A stretch of 64,000 nt of DNA from Candidatus Melainabacteria bacterium (GCA_016212515.1 JACRFZ010000054.1:1-64000), one strand, 5' to 3'. Positions 17,371 to 26,360 are shown, counted from the stretch's first letter. Numbers and translations are program-made. Notes: generated by a model from the letters alone, not told the origin.

Positions 17371-17940
17371 TTATGGACTTCGAAGTATGGATTCATTCAG
17401 ACCATGACTGATCATGGCGCATAGACCCGATATTATCGCATCACATGCGGCGTAGTTCCCACCTTCGACTGTCGGTGAGAAATCGAGCTGCACCTGTGTG
17501 GTGCCTTGTTCGGTTTGGCGCAGTTGGATTTCTACAGAGAGGAAGCGCTGGAGCCTTTCCTTGCGGGTATGGATGTTGCCGCGGGCGTCTCCTTCGAACC
17601 GGGTGAATTCATCCATGAACCGGAGATTTGCGGTGATGCGTCCAGATTGAGTATCAGCAGTGACCACCTGCCATTTGTCGCCGTAGTTGTATGAGGTCTC
17701 GGCGAGAATTTCGCGGATTTTTGCAAAAGCAATTTTTGCTGGCACGTCGTATTCGCGAGGTTCTGGATGTAAGAAATTCGCGCGTTCTGCGCATGCAGCT
17801 TTGAAGATTGGATAGGCGGCGAGAATGCCCAGGACGAGTCCGGGCATGATGCCCGCACCCGGATCGTGTGTGACTTCGTTGACCATTGCTCCAGTGAGCA
17901 AGAATACGAATGTGCCGACGATGATTGCGACAATAGCCAT
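17371..17940 (-). CDS. small membrane protein of unknown function
   Basis: The 189-residue product starts with a hydrophobic segment (AIVAIIVGTFVFLLTGAMV) and a second one near residues 32-50 (MPGLVLGILAAYPIFKAA). The remaining 135 residues are soluble and rich in charged and beta-forming residues. No family is recognised. It lies 74 bp downstream of the coupling ATPase on the same strand and may be the last gene of the mobilization operon, perhaps anchoring the complex to the membrane, which the coupling protein itself seems unable to do. Confidence 0.65.
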   Translation of the reverse strand: MAIVAIIVGTFVFLLTGAMVNEVTHDPGAGIMPGLVLGILAAYPIFKAACAERANFLHPEPREYDVPAKIAFAKIREILAETSYNYGDKWQVVTADTQSGRITANLRFMDEFTRFEGDARGNIHTRKERLQRFLSVEIQLRQTEQGTTQVQLDFSPTVEGGNYAACDAIISGLCAMISHGLNESILRSP

Positions 17941-18014
17941 ACGTTATGGACCTCCGGTATTGATAGTTGTGCTTGCGCAGTTTCTCTTGCGCGACTTGAA
18001 AGTTCAGCTGAAAC

Positions 18015-19985
18015 TTAGTCGCCGTAATCTGGGGGCGTTGTGCCTGATTGGCGGCGACTTTGTTCTGATTTGCGATCTCTGTTTCGGTATTCGGATTTGT
18101 TTTTGTACTTGCGGGAAGATTGCTGGCGATTGCCCTTATCGAAGCGATCAGATTTTTCTGATCGGTCTTCGTTTTTGCGAACGTCTTTCTCGCCGTTGGC
18201 GTCGGCCGCCTGGTTACGTGCAATGTCGCCTCTGCGACGTACGAAATCGCTGACTGCATTCCGCTTTCGTTCCGGTGCATCGTAGGCGAGCGCTTGCTCG
18301 TATGCAGTGGGCGATGTGAGCGGAAGTTTGAGCGGCTTGGTATCAGCCGTGAAGACGATTACCTCGTTCTTGAGGCTTATCAGTTCATCCGGCGTTATCA
18401 GCGCGCGTCCTTGAATGATCTCGTGCACGCGGCCGCTGTCGTTCACTGTCGCCTCCTCGATAGTGGTGCGTCCGATCGCCTCGCTCAAGTCACGCGCTTC
18501 TGCAAATGTCTTTTGCTTGAAGTACACCTGTGTTGCGGGCATGTCGATGATGATTTGTGCCTCTTTTCTGCTATACACCTGCTCAAGCTGAAAGTAGTTC
18601 TGAAAGCCGAGCACCAAGCCGATTTTGTTTTTGCGGATGATGGATAAGGTGTCTGAGATGCCGGCGATTTTTCCGAAGTTTGTGAATTCATCGAGGAGCA
18701 TCGACATCGGATGCTTCAGGTCTCCCTTGTCCTTTAGTTCGAGAATGTGATCGAGCAGGAAGTTGAGCATGAGAGAACCGATTAGCTTGCTGTCTCTGCT
18801 TCGGCTGGGCACCGCCAGGTAGAAGGTGAACAGTCGGTTTTTCAGCGAGTCCAAATCGATGTCGGTGGTTTCGGTGAGCGTTACCATCTGGTCCGTCATC
18901 CATGGATTCAGTTTTGTAATCAGCCCAGAGAAGACGCCGTAACGAAAGTCGGTTTCTCCGCTGAGGCGCATCCATCCTTCGAATTCCATCCGCGCGAGTT
19001 CAGATGGACTTTCTCTGAGCACTTCCGCTAGGCGCTTTGGTCCTGTGAGAAGCAGCCAGCGTAGGGCACCAAAGTGCCCGTATTGCGGATCACCTGCGGC
19101 GGCGTGCAGGATTAGCGGAATCAGCAGCAACTTTTCTGAACGATTCCAGGTTTGTTCGTACCTTCCTTCTGTTGGTTCGCCGTTGAGGATGACGAGGTCT
19201 GCTAGTTTTTCAGCGAGGTGCGCCTTTAGTTCTGGCGGTGCGCGCCGCACGCGATCGATCGGGTTGATTCGATTCGATGTCATGTCGGCAGGATTGAAGC
19301 AATACACATCATGCCCAGCCATCTTGCGCCAGCCTGACGTGAGCTTGTACAGCTCTCCTTGCTCATAGCCGGGCGTTGCTTCGGTGACAATCATGCTTGT
19401 GCCGATTCGCTCGATGAGCTGTGGTATGAAGAACCCGCGCGACTTTCCAACGCCGGTGCGTCCGCAAACAAGCGCGTGGGCAAGCGTCCACAATTCAGGC
19501 ACCTGAATGTATTGGCGATCCGCGGTTCTCCCGATGATCAGCCGTTTCGGATCAGGCTTAGATTGAATGTATCCGGTGGCAATCAGATCTTCGTTTGTGC
19601 CCCAGCGTGCTGCTCCATAGACAGTGCTCTTTGGCTTGTGCTTCTTCGCCTCCGCCGCGCGTCTAGCATCTTGGCGAAGCTCGCCAAGTATTCGCTCGCA
19701 ACGTTGCTGGCATTCGATCTTGGTTCCAGATCCTTGTCGTTCTTCGATATCTATTGTCACGAACATGGTATCGCCGCTTTTCGGCTGCCAGCGCAGCACG
19801 ACGCGATATTCGTGGTGCCACCAATCGCGGCCGACCTTTTCATCAAGACGCTCGACAGCCAAAACCTGGTCGAGTTGTTTGCTCGCTCGCGAGACCTGAT
19901 AGCCGAGCCGATCGAGCACATTTACCGCAAGGACAGGAAAATCCTGTGCATTGCTTTCGACAATGCCGGAGTGATTTGCGTTCAT
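18015..19985 (-). CDS. TraG/VirD4-like coupling ATPase
   Basis: This 656-residue ATPase would bring the relaxase-DNA complex to a secretion channel supplied by a helper element. Walker A is GRTGVGKS (about 172-179) and Walker B is SMLLDEFTNFGK (about 427-438), both in the arrangement of the TraG/VirD4 family. FNPADMTSNRINPID and FQNYFQLEQVYS are also family-like. Unlike most VirD4 proteins, no N-terminal membrane helices are visible; residues 1-130 look soluble. The C-terminal 70 residues are a K/R/D/S-rich tail. The gene starts 7 bp after the relaxase gene ends. Confidence 0.9.
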   Translation of the reverse strand: MNANHSGIVESNAQDFPVLAVNVLDRLGYQVSRASKQLDQVLAVERLDEKVGRDWWHHEYRVVLRWQPKSGDTMFVTIDIEERQGSGTKIECQQRCERILGELRQDARRAAEAKKHKPKSTVYGAARWGTNEDLIATGYIQSKPDPKRLIIGRTADRQYIQVPELWTLAHALVCGRTGVGKSRGFFIPQLIERIGTSMIVTEATPGYEQGELYKLTSGWRKMAGHDVYCFNPADMTSNRINPIDRVRRAPPELKAHLAEKLADLVILNGEPTEGRYEQTWNRSEKLLLIPLILHAAAGDPQYGHFGALRWLLLTGPKRLAEVLRESPSELARMEFEGWMRLSGETDFRYGVFSGLITKLNPWMTDQMVTLTETTDIDLDSLKNRLFTFYLAVPSRSRDSKLIGSLMLNFLLDHILELKDKGDLKHPMSMLLDEFTNFGKIAGISDTLSIIRKNKIGLVLGFQNYFQLEQVYSRKEAQIIIDMPATQVYFKQKTFAEARDLSEAIGRTTIEEATVNDSGRVHEIIQGRALITPDELISLKNEVIVFTADTKPLKLPLTSPTAYEQALAYDAPERKRNAVSDFVRRRGDIARNQAADANGEKDVRKNEDRSEKSDRFDKGNRQQSSRKYKNKSEYRNRDRKSEQSRRQSGTTPPDYGD

Positions 19986-19991
19986 CGTGTT

Positions 19992-21545
19992 TTACCTCGT
20001 GAAATCCAGACCGCGGTCTCTCTTCTCGCGATCTCGTTCTTTGTCTTTGCGACGTTGTTTGCGCGTTTTCTTGTTCTCATCGAGAGCTTTGTCGATGTTC
20101 TCGATGGTTTCTTCATCACGTGCGCGCTGCTCGTGCGTGCGTTCAGGCTGCACGTATTCTTGGTGCTTGTCCTTCTTTGCTTTTTCTAGTTCGTCTTTCG
20201 CTTCAGCCAGTGGATCGCGGTGATCTCTTAGGTCGATCCATTTGACGAACTCATTCGCGATGGATGCACCTTGCATAAACAAGCCAACGACCGGATTGCC
20301 CATCATCTGCTGCTGAAGAGGATCGACATATCGATTAGCGTGTGGGGAAGTTTTCTTTGCGCCTTCGCGATCGTGTTGCTGCTTCGAAATTTCTAGCTGG
20401 CGCTCAACAACACCTGCCCAGCGTGCTCGGTCTGTCTTCTCTATCCAACCTCGGAGCTTTAGATAGTCTTCGATTGGAAGTCGCTCCGCACCGTCTTCGC
20501 GCAGCTTCTTTTGCAGGCTAGTGAGTTTCTCGTATGAGCTCCGCTCGGAATATTTCTTGCCTTGGTATTCAAAATAGTCCTTTTCCTTTTCGCGATTTGG
20601 TTCGTCTTTGACGTCTTTGGATTTGTCAGGTTCGCGATTGCGAAGAGCCTCCTTTTCTTTGATCCATCCTACGAGCTTCTTGTAGTCGTCGCGGGGTATA
20701 CGCTCATCAATGTTGTCCCAGAGATACGTGTTTACTTCTCTCAGTTCGGACAGAGAATTTTGCTTCGACCACTCCTTACCTGCGGCTTGGATGGTGTCAT
20801 TGAAGTAAGGCTTATCGCCGTTCCCATCAGGCGCCTTGTCCAAGTTGCGGTCCTTTGATTTCTCCTCTTGTTCTTTGCTCCATTTGCTGTAGGGTTCGTA
20901 TTGTTCGCGGATGATTTTCTTATGCATCCAGGGCAATTCAAGTCGTTCCTTGATTCGCTCCTGTCGCTGAAGCTCGCGTTCACGTTTGCGACTTTCAATG
21001 CGCTCCCGTTCTTTTCGCTTACGCTCGTCCCGTGCGCGCTGAAGTTCGTCCGGCTGCCATCGTTCGAGATAGCGATCGCCCCACTCGCGGAGTTTGGCGT
21101 AATCTTCGCGTTCGATTCGGACGCTGCGGCCGTTCTTGTCCTTTCCGAGGACGACAACATGGATGTGGTGATGTGCCGTGTTCTTATGCTCCACTGCCAT
21201 CCACTTCAAATCCAAGCCCTTCTCCGCGGCTAATCGGTGCATCACCTCCCGTGTGTATTGGCGCTTGTCGACCGGGTCAATTTCGGGCGCGAGCGTCAAC
21301 TTATGAATCACTACCTTGCTGTCTTCAAGCTCTTTGATTGCTTTCCGAAGCGCGCGTCCGTCCAGGTTTTCGTCTAGCTCGTCGAAGAATTTCCGCCCGC
21401 CTGGATCTCTATCGTCACCCGGGCGGTGCTGAATGTACTTCACGTGAGCAAGAGCCCGTTCGACGGCAACTACTTTTGGCGCGCGGCCGCCAACTCGACT
21501 TTTTCTATCCCGCGCCGAGATGTAGCCGTGGATTACGACACCCAT
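19992..21545 (-). CDS. mobilization relaxase
   Basis: This 517-residue protein nicks the transfer origin and stays attached to the DNA end. The metal-binding three-histidine motif is clear in HKNTAHHHIHVVVLG (about 119-133), following a region with the strand KVVIHKLTLAPE. The catalytic tyrosine should lie near the N-terminus; Y57 of KYIQHRP or Y8 of HGYISARD are candidates. After residue 170 the protein is a long, highly charged helical tail (K/E/R/D-rich). It overlaps the accessory gene by one base and precedes the coupling ATPase by 6 bp, forming a mob operon. Confidence 0.88.
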   Translation of the reverse strand: MGVVIHGYISARDRKSRVGGRAPKVVAVERALAHVKYIQHRPGDDRDPGGRKFFDELDENLDGRALRKAIKELEDSKVVIHKLTLAPEIDPVDKRQYTREVMHRLAAEKGLDLKWMAVEHKNTAHHHIHVVVLGKDKNGRSVRIEREDYAKLREWGDRYLERWQPDELQRARDERKRKERERIESRKRERELQRQERIKERLELPWMHKKIIREQYEPYSKWSKEQEEKSKDRNLDKAPDGNGDKPYFNDTIQAAGKEWSKQNSLSELREVNTYLWDNIDERIPRDDYKKLVGWIKEKEALRNREPDKSKDVKDEPNREKEKDYFEYQGKKYSERSSYEKLTSLQKKLREDGAERLPIEDYLKLRGWIEKTDRARWAGVVERQLEISKQQHDREGAKKTSPHANRYVDPLQQQMMGNPVVGLFMQGASIANEFVKWIDLRDHRDPLAEAKDELEKAKKDKHQEYVQPERTHEQRARDEETIENIDKALDENKKTRKQRRKDKERDREKRDRGLDFTR

Positions 21546-21997
21546 TAGCCATTCACCACCTTCTTCATTCTTTCGGCCAGTTCGCGCTCATCGTTTTCGA
21601 CGTGCTTTGCCATTCGTTGCTTAGCTTTGGTCGCCGCAGCTTCGAATGCTTGGCGCGCATTCTCGTCATCCGGCAGTGACATCCAGCTCAGCTCATACAA
21701 TGTGCCGATTGCACGTCCTTGCCGCGCGAGCATTTTGCAAATGCGATCGACGCCGTTGTTTTGAGCTTTGACTATCTGATCTGCGAGGTATTTCATCGCC
21801 TGGGCTAACTCACCTTCGTTTGTCTCGCCAGCGATTTGTTCGTGATGTTCGAGGTACCACCGGATTGCTTCTCTTGCAATTTCGGTTCTCGTTGTTTTCT
21901 TTTCTTGGGCCAGCTGCGCAAGTCTGAGTCGATCGGCTGCCGCAAGCCCGATATAAAATCCCTGATATTGTTTCTTTACTGCCATGTTGCTTACCAC
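21545..21997 (-). CDS. MobC-like ribbon-helix-helix accessory protein
   Basis: The 150-residue product has an N-terminal ribbon-helix-helix segment (FYIGLAAADRLRLAQLAQEKKTTRTEIAREAIRWYLEHHE), as in relaxosome accessory proteins that bind the transfer origin. The rest is helical. Its stop overlaps the relaxase start by one base, so the two are translated together. Start is GTG at 21997 or ATG at 21985; the second (MAVKKQYQGF) gives a more normal N-terminus. A role as relaxase helper is inferred from the position. Confidence 0.8.
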   Translation of the reverse strand: MVSNMAVKKQYQGFYIGLAAADRLRLAQLAQEKKTTRTEIAREAIRWYLEHHEQIAGETNEGELAQAMKYLADQIVKAQNNGVDRICKMLARQGRAIGTLYELSWMSLPDDENARQAFEAAATKAKQRMAKHVENDERELAERMKKVVNG

Positions 21998-22128
21998 GTC
22001 GATAAAGTCCCATGCGGAGACTTGTTCGAGGATTGACCCAGAGGATCAACGACGCGCTTTCGATTTGGCAAAGACGATAAATGGGATAGCTAGCGCGTTT
22101 TCGCGTTCTACCATCTCCTCTGTATCTT

Positions 22129-22161
22129 GCATTACCGTACGGTCAAGCCTCCCGGTAATGC
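22129..22161. other. candidate transfer origin (oriT) inverted repeat
   Basis: A perfect 9-bp inverted repeat, GCATTACCG at 22129-22137 and CGGTAATGC at 22153-22161, surrounds a 15-base spacer, and a 10-bp palindrome ACCGTACGGT (22134-22143) overlaps its left arm. It lies about 130 bp upstream of the accessory and relaxase genes, in the gap 21998-22276 that has no gene. Relaxases of this type act at such sites in this position. The nick position cannot be read from sequence alone. Confidence 0.5.
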
Positions 22162-22276
22162 TCGCTTCGCTCGTGATCGATTGCGCGTCGTTGCCTACTC
22201 CGCGCTGACAAATTGCGGCACATTCGTCATCGTTTATGTTCTTGTCGATGTGCTGCTGATCGATAATGAATGGTGA

Positions 22277-22561
22277 TTATTGTTTCGGACGATTGATGTT
22301 TCGAGAACTGGTTGACTGAACCATCGATCCTGCGGCTTGAAGCGCTGCGACCAGTAATGAGAGAGCAGCTCGGAACAGTGTTGCGATCAGCGTGCAGAGT
22401 AATCCGAGAAGTGCTCCGACGATTTGTCCAACAATGTCGAGGGTCGGTTTGAGTACCATCGCTGGATTGCCACCTGCTATTCCGACGAACAACATCAGAA
22501 TATAGACCACTAGAAGAATCTGCTCGACGCCGCCGATCACTGGATTTTGATCTGGTGTCAT
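22277..22561 (-). CDS. small two-helix membrane protein
   Basis: I place the start at the ATG at 22561, 94 codons, because a strong ribosome site (AGGAGGTC) precedes it and its first bases overlap the stop of the upstream HTH gene (ATGA). Two hydrophobic segments are visible: EQILLVVYILMLFVGIAGG and IVGALLGLLCTLIATLFRAA. The tail is polar and basic (STSSRNINRPKQ). No family is recognised. The shape resembles small membrane proteins of conjugation modules such as VirB2/TrbC-like or holin-like proteins, but I cannot decide. Confidence 0.65.
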   Translation of the reverse strand: MTPDQNPVIGGVEQILLVVYILMLFVGIAGGNPAMVLKPTLDIVGQIVGALLGLLCTLIATLFRAALSLLVAALQAAGSMVQSTSSRNINRPKQ

Positions 22562-22839
22562 TGTTGACCTCCTATGGCACGACCGTTGGCGATGTCTCGG
22601 AACATGAATGCAGGATGCTCGGTTCCTTCTGCATGTCTCGCGATGAAGGCATCGAGATCTTGCTTTCTGTAGCGCACCAGGCGGCCGATTTTGATCCAGG
22701 GTAGGTGATAACGGCCTGTGCATTTCCACACGGCAAGTGTCTGTTCTGCGATGCCGAGATACGCGGCAGCTTGTCTACGAGTTAGAAGGTCGGAGTTGGC
22801 TGCGCCGGCTCCGTTCGGAGTGTTATTTGATGCTGTCAT
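22558..22839 (-). CDS. excisionase-like HTH protein
   Basis: The 93-residue product, started at the ATG at 22839 after GAGGATTT, holds a MerR/excisionase-type helix-turn-helix: LLTRRQAAAYLGIAEQTLAVWKCTGRYHLPWIKIGRLVRYRKQDLDAFIARH, split here only by eye into recognition helix and wing. Such proteins bend DNA for excision or act as transcription regulators. A close paralogue is encoded at 26361-26894 and a third, more distant one at 28859-29083. It is translationally coupled to the small membrane protein. Confidence 0.85.
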   Translation of the reverse strand: MTASNNTPNGAGAANSDLLTRRQAAAYLGIAEQTLAVWKCTGRYHLPWIKIGRLVRYRKQDLDAFIARHAEGTEHPAFMFRDIANGRAIGGQQ

Positions 22840-23369
22840 TTTGAAATCCTCATTAATGTTGTTCAGCAAAAAGCGCGCCCGTGAAAATATCCAGGCGCGC
22901 TATTGTTGCGAGAAAGATTGTTGCGACAAAAAAGCTCAAACCTTTAGATGATTTGAGCGAAACGAAAGAGATTTGATGTTGATGGTCCGGCTAAGCGGCT
23001 GCAGCGCCATCAATTTCAGTGCACAATTCCATTGTAACCGGCTCGATCGATTTTCTGTCAATGCGTAATTTTGCTGTTCGGCACCTAGGGAAAATGCTAG
23101 GTCGAAACTGAGGGCAAAAATGAAATCGATTAAAGGATGCCTGCCTGCCGAAACGCCCGGCGGACGCCCGACTCGGCAAAATGTTCCCGGGGTTTTTCCC
23201 GTAGTTCATGTGCCTCCCATTTGAGAAACTCGTATTGGTGGAACGAGTGGAATACCGCTCGCCAAAAAGTAACGCCCCAGAAGTCGAGCACGCTTTCCAG
23301 TCGTTAGCGGCGCTTTGAGATGCGCCGACGGCTATTGAAAAGAGATGCAAGTCTCTGGAGGAATGCAAA
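22840..23369. other. 530-bp stretch with a terminator and at most one doubtful small gene
   Basis: No confident gene is seen. On the minus strand an open frame from an ATG at 23209 to 22991 encodes 72 residues (MNYGKNPGNILPSRASAGRF...), with GGGAGG only 3 bases upstream of the ATG and a terminator hairpin 33 bp after its stop. The spacing is poor and the composition is arginine- and serine-rich, so it may be chance or the transcript may be a non-coding RNA. A promoter for the 22839 gene probably lies at 22840-22925. Confidence 0.35.
22928..22958 (-). terminator. intrinsic terminator on the minus strand
   Basis: GCTCAAA (22934-22940) pairs with TTTGAGC (22952-22958), loop of 11 bases. On the minus strand the stem is followed by six U residues (A run at 22928-22933). 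It would end a transcript coming from about 23.0-23.2 kb. Confidence 0.65.
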
Positions 23370-23696
23370 TTGGAAATTAAACTGACCTTGGTCACCAAGC
23401 GCAACCCTAAAGATGTAAAAGGGTTGGATTCTACTGTCGGCGCCATCATCGACGCTGATAACAATCTCGTGTGTCTCGTGCCTGTAACCCGGATGGACTG
23501 GGTTTACGATTGCCTCTCGGCAAAGACGAAGACAGATCACCTCTTCACCGTGCTGTCGCGATTGACAGACGACGAGGTTCGGCTATGCACCGGGTGCAAG
23601 CGAAATGCTGCCGAACCGAGAGAAGCTCCGAAAGGCGAATCCAAAGTGGTTCGCTTTCCGCCAGTGAGACGAAAGACGCCGCCTCTGGTGTCGTAA
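23370..23696 (+). CDS. small protein of unknown function
   Basis: The 108-residue product starts at TTG 23370, preceded by GGAGGA with good spacing. The N-terminal half (LTLVTKRNPKDVKGLDSTVGAIIDADNNLVCLVPVTRMDWV) looks like a compact beta-rich fold. A CTGC pair at about 73-76 may bind metal or be incidental. The tail is basic and proline-rich. It is the only plus-strand gene in the backbone region, is divergent from the HTH gene and convergent with the RadC-like gene. No family is recognised. Confidence 0.55.
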   Translation: MEIKLTLVTKRNPKDVKGLDSTVGAIIDADNNLVCLVPVTRMDWVYDCLSAKTKTDHLFTVLSRLTDDEVRLCTGCKRNAAEPREAPKGESKVVRFPPVRRKTPPLVS

Positions 23697-23836
23697 TCGG
23701 CGATAACATCGCCTAACTAGTCTCGCTCAACAAATCTTTTCGTGCCGACTTCTGAAGGGCGCCACCAGTTTTCTCAAAACATTGGCAAGCAACTGTTCTT
23801 CCATAGTGTAAGAGCAGTTCTTCGCACGTTCATTGA

Positions 23837-23868
23837 CAGAGCCCGCCGCGTATTGCAGCGGGCTCTGT
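23837..23868. terminator. strong hairpin between convergent genes
   Basis: ACAGAGCCCGC (23837-23847) pairs perfectly with GCGGGCTCTGT (23858-23868). It lies 6 bp from the end of the minus-strand RadC-like gene. There is no clear U tract on either side, so it may be a weak terminator or an RNA-stabilising structure. Confidence 0.45.
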
Positions 23869-23874
23869 TACTTA

Positions 23875-24342
23875 TCACGGCCACAAATAGCTGTGTGTTT
23901 CCCTCAGGCTGCAATGCCCGTTCGAGCTGACAATGAGGTGATCGATTACTCTAACGCCCAGGATATCACCAGCCTTTATCAAGGTCTTGGTCGTTTCGAT
24001 ATCTTCGCTGCTCGGTGTCATCGAGCCTGCTGGATGGTTGTGGGCGACGATCAAAGAGTGGGCATTTGCGAGCACCGCCGCTTTGAATACTTCGCGCGGA
24101 TGCACCAAGCTGGCGGACACGGTGCCGTGAGACACAACGTGCACATTTGTCACCTGATTGCGGGCGTCAAGGTGATAGGCGACGAAATGCTCTTCTGAGA
24201 GCATCTTCAAAGGCTCCACGAATTTTTCCAGATCGTCAGGACAGTTGATCGGAATCGGCGTCGCGCCTGGCTCCTTTATTAGAGCAAGCCGAATCTCAGG
24301 TACGATGTACTTCAGTTTTCGTTTCAACGTTCTACTGTTCAT
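23875..24342 (-). CDS. RadC-like JAB/MPN domain protein
   Basis: This 155-residue protein has the metal-binding motif of the RadC family: VAHNHPAGSMTPSSEDIETTK in the C-terminal half, with an upstream conserved E (HPREVFKAAVLANAHSLIV). The N-terminal part FVEPLKMLSEEHFVAYHLDARNQV also fits. Such proteins are common on mobile elements; their biochemical role is unsettled. I chose the ATG at 24342, which has GGAGG just upstream, rather than longer alternatives. The gene starts 2 bp after the end of the GP88-like gene. Confidence 0.9.
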   Translation of the reverse strand: MNSRTLKRKLKYIVPEIRLALIKEPGATPIPINCPDDLEKFVEPLKMLSEEHFVAYHLDARNQVTNVHVVSHGTVSASLVHPREVFKAAVLANAHSLIVAHNHPAGSMTPSSEDIETTKTLIKAGDILGVRVIDHLIVSSNGHCSLRETHSYLWP

Positions 24343-24344
24343 GG

Positions 24345-25163
24345 CTACTCCTCCACCGAGCAAGGGGCGCTCGTTGCTGGCAGGCAGAATGAACAGGTCT
24401 GGCATGGTCGCGGCTTTCGCGAACTCGGCTCCAGCTTGTGCAGCCCCAAAACGGCAGGGCAGGAAAAGATCGCCTTATCAGCGATAGGCACTGCGTGGTA
24501 TCGTCCCCGGTGCACAGGAAATGATACGACTTCTTTCGGTGCCGCTGCTTCCCGTAGAGCCGGCAATAAATCAGACGGCAGATCTTCTTGTTCCTCCTGT
24601 AGCAGAGCAAGCTGCCAAACGTCTGGGCGCCTCGCGTATGCCATCAGCGCTGAGTTGAAATTATCAGAGTCGATGCTCAGCCAACCACGGCAATTAGGCA
24701 GAGACGCAAGCTTTGTCATCTCGATGAAGATATCGCGATCAACGAAGCTGCGAGTATAAAACCAGAAAGCGCATTTCGGTCGACGTGTAACCGCCATGGC
24801 CCATGCACGAGTGTAGGCGACCGATCCAAAATCACCGACATCATGCAGGCGTAATGACCAGGGCGTCTGCGTTGCTGCGCCTGCAATGGAGGCGGCAAGC
24901 CAATCTGCAGGCTTCGCTTTGTCCACGAGGTCGACAAGATTGTCAGCAAGTAGTTGGGGTCCGCCGCGCGATAGAAGCAGTTCGACCGTGCGTAGGTTGC
25001 GCAATCGTTTCTCCTTCTGTCCTGTGGTCTGATACCGCACTCCATTGCCATAACAAACCTTGCGACATATCTCTGTTGCTCCGATGCAGGTCGCGCTGCG
25101 CGGCAGGCTGAATGCCCATCCAGCTTTGCTATTGTTTGTCAGCTCAAGACCGTATTCTTCCAT
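24345..25163 (-). CDS. GP88-like protein of phages and mobile elements
   Basis: The 272-residue product matches what I know of the phage gene product 88 family: an N-terminal NSKAGWAFSLPRSATCIGATEICRKVCYG with cysteines at 26, 33 and 37, a middle segment LRLHDVGDFGSVAYTRAWA, and a C-terminal cysteine cluster (CPAVLG ... CQTCSFCLP). The cysteines may hold a metal or an iron-sulphur cluster. The family's function is not established. Good ribosome site GAGGT before the ATG at 25163. It is followed directly by the RadC-like gene. Confidence 0.75.
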   Translation of the reverse strand: MEEYGLELTNNSKAGWAFSLPRSATCIGATEICRKVCYGNGVRYQTTGQKEKRLRNLRTVELLLSRGGPQLLADNLVDLVDKAKPADWLAASIAGAATQTPWSLRLHDVGDFGSVAYTRAWAMAVTRRPKCAFWFYTRSFVDRDIFIEMTKLASLPNCRGWLSIDSDNFNSALMAYARRPDVWQLALLQEEQEDLPSDLLPALREAAAPKEVVSFPVHRGRYHAVPIADKAIFSCPAVLGLHKLEPSSRKPRPCQTCSFCLPATSAPCSVEE

Positions 25164-25462
25164 AACTTTTACCTCGGGTTACTGCGGCGTTTCGCCTTAA
25201 AACCGGGGGCACGGGGTTGGCTCCGAGGGTCAAGCGGACTCAGAAAAGTGGATGCGCATACAACACAGACGCGCTTGACGCGCGGTGGCGCCGACCCCGT
25301 AAACTCAAGGAAATAGAAACGCTAAAACCAGCTGATGCTGCTTCTGTGGGCGACCGCATAGTGGCTTGTCATGGACATCAACTGATGGCGGTAAAATCTA
25401 CGGGGCGAACTCTTGGTGCGCACCGCTTTTGCAGCGGCGACAAAATCGAAACGAAGAGATAC

Positions 25463-25503
25463 AAAAAGGAATCAGCAGGAGCATTCACCCCTGCTGCTAT
25501 TCC
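25463..25503 (-). terminator. intrinsic terminator after ssb
   Basis: GGAATCAGCAGG (25468-25479) pairs with CCTGCTGCTATTCC (25490-25503) with one bulge or mismatch. On the minus strand the stem is followed by U residues (A run 25463-25467). It begins 19 bp after the ssb stop. The rest of 25164-25521 shows no supported gene; an open plus-strand frame there has no ribosome site. Confidence 0.75.
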
Positions 25504-25521
25504 TTGCACGGCGATCTGTGA

Positions 25522-25878
25522 TTAGACGGTTTGTGCTTCCTCTTTCGCCGGCTTCTTCCCACAGAGGTGGAAGCTGGTGAGCTTGATGACCGGCTTTGTC
25601 ATCTGAACTTTGACTCCGTTCACTTCCTTGGGATAGGTAGCGATTGCCAGCCTGCCGTTTACCACCACCTCGCGGCCTTTGGTCACTGACTTCAGCACCC
25701 GCTCACCTAAGCCGTTCCAGGCATCGACATCGATCCACATTGTTTTGTCTTCTTCCGTGTTGGAAGAGAACTCTTTCACTGCGACCGAGAATTTGACCAC
25801 CTTGTTGCCAGTGTCTCCGAAGGAGACGGTATGAGGAGCTTGTCCGACGTGTCCGACGATCGTAATTGAGTTGTTCAT
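25522..25878 (-). CDS. ssb: single-stranded DNA-binding protein
   Basis: The 118-residue OB-fold protein begins MNNSITIVGHVGQAP and contains FSVAVKEFSS ... MWIDVDAWNGLGERVLKSVTKGREVVVNGRLAIATY, the usual SSB core (W and the KG(R)xVxVxGRL strand). It is short, lacking the long glycine-rich tail and DDIPF tip of housekeeping SSB; the C-terminus reads KKPAKEEAQTV. That suggests an element-encoded SSB protecting transferred single strands. The ATG at 25878 has GGAGGT upstream. Confidence 0.92.
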   Translation of the reverse strand: MNNSITIVGHVGQAPHTVSFGDTGNKVVKFSVAVKEFSSNTEEDKTMWIDVDAWNGLGERVLKSVTKGREVVVNGRLAIATYPKEVNGVKVQMTKPVIKLTSFHLCGKKPAKEEAQTV

Positions 25879-26360
25879 TTGGCACCTCCAGTGCGTGTTA
25901 GTGCCCCGGAAAAGGACACAAGCGTTAGCAGCGCAGCGCTTTTTGCTGCTGCATGGACGCGCAGCGCCCTTCAGGGTTTGCCATTGCAGCAAGCAAAAAG
26001 TTGTGTCAGTCTTGGCACGTTAAGACATGCACCGGTGGTAGCCAAATGTGATCTCAACACAAGTCAGTCGTCGGGCTGTACGGGCTCGCTCATGCCACTA
26101 CGGGTGGTGACAGGGCCCGGTTGTCGTGCTCGGTCAGAGAATACAGTAATCTCATCGGAAGTAACGGCATTCTGGATTCGATGGAGCCTGGCGCGGTAGA
26201 GCGGGTGCTTAGGCTATGACCGGTCTGCGGTCGTTCGGTGTGGTGGCATATTACAAGAAGCCCACGGTCGGCGGAGATCGATTGGATGGCTGTCGGAACG
26301 CCATCGGGGCGCACCAGCGGTAGATATGGGAGGCGGCGGCTTGAAGCACACTATACGCTC
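25879..26360. other. 482-bp stretch without a supported gene
   Basis: Open frames here lack ribosome sites and family features. The segment holds the ssb promoter side (25879-26000) and the downstream region of the HTH gene ending at 26361. I see no clear terminator, tandem repeat or origin-like iteron. Confidence 0.5.

Noticed and set aside
25217..25525. Plus-strand frame of 102 codons between the GP88-like gene and ssb
   Set aside because: No ribosome site, composition unlike a protein, and it runs over the ssb terminator.
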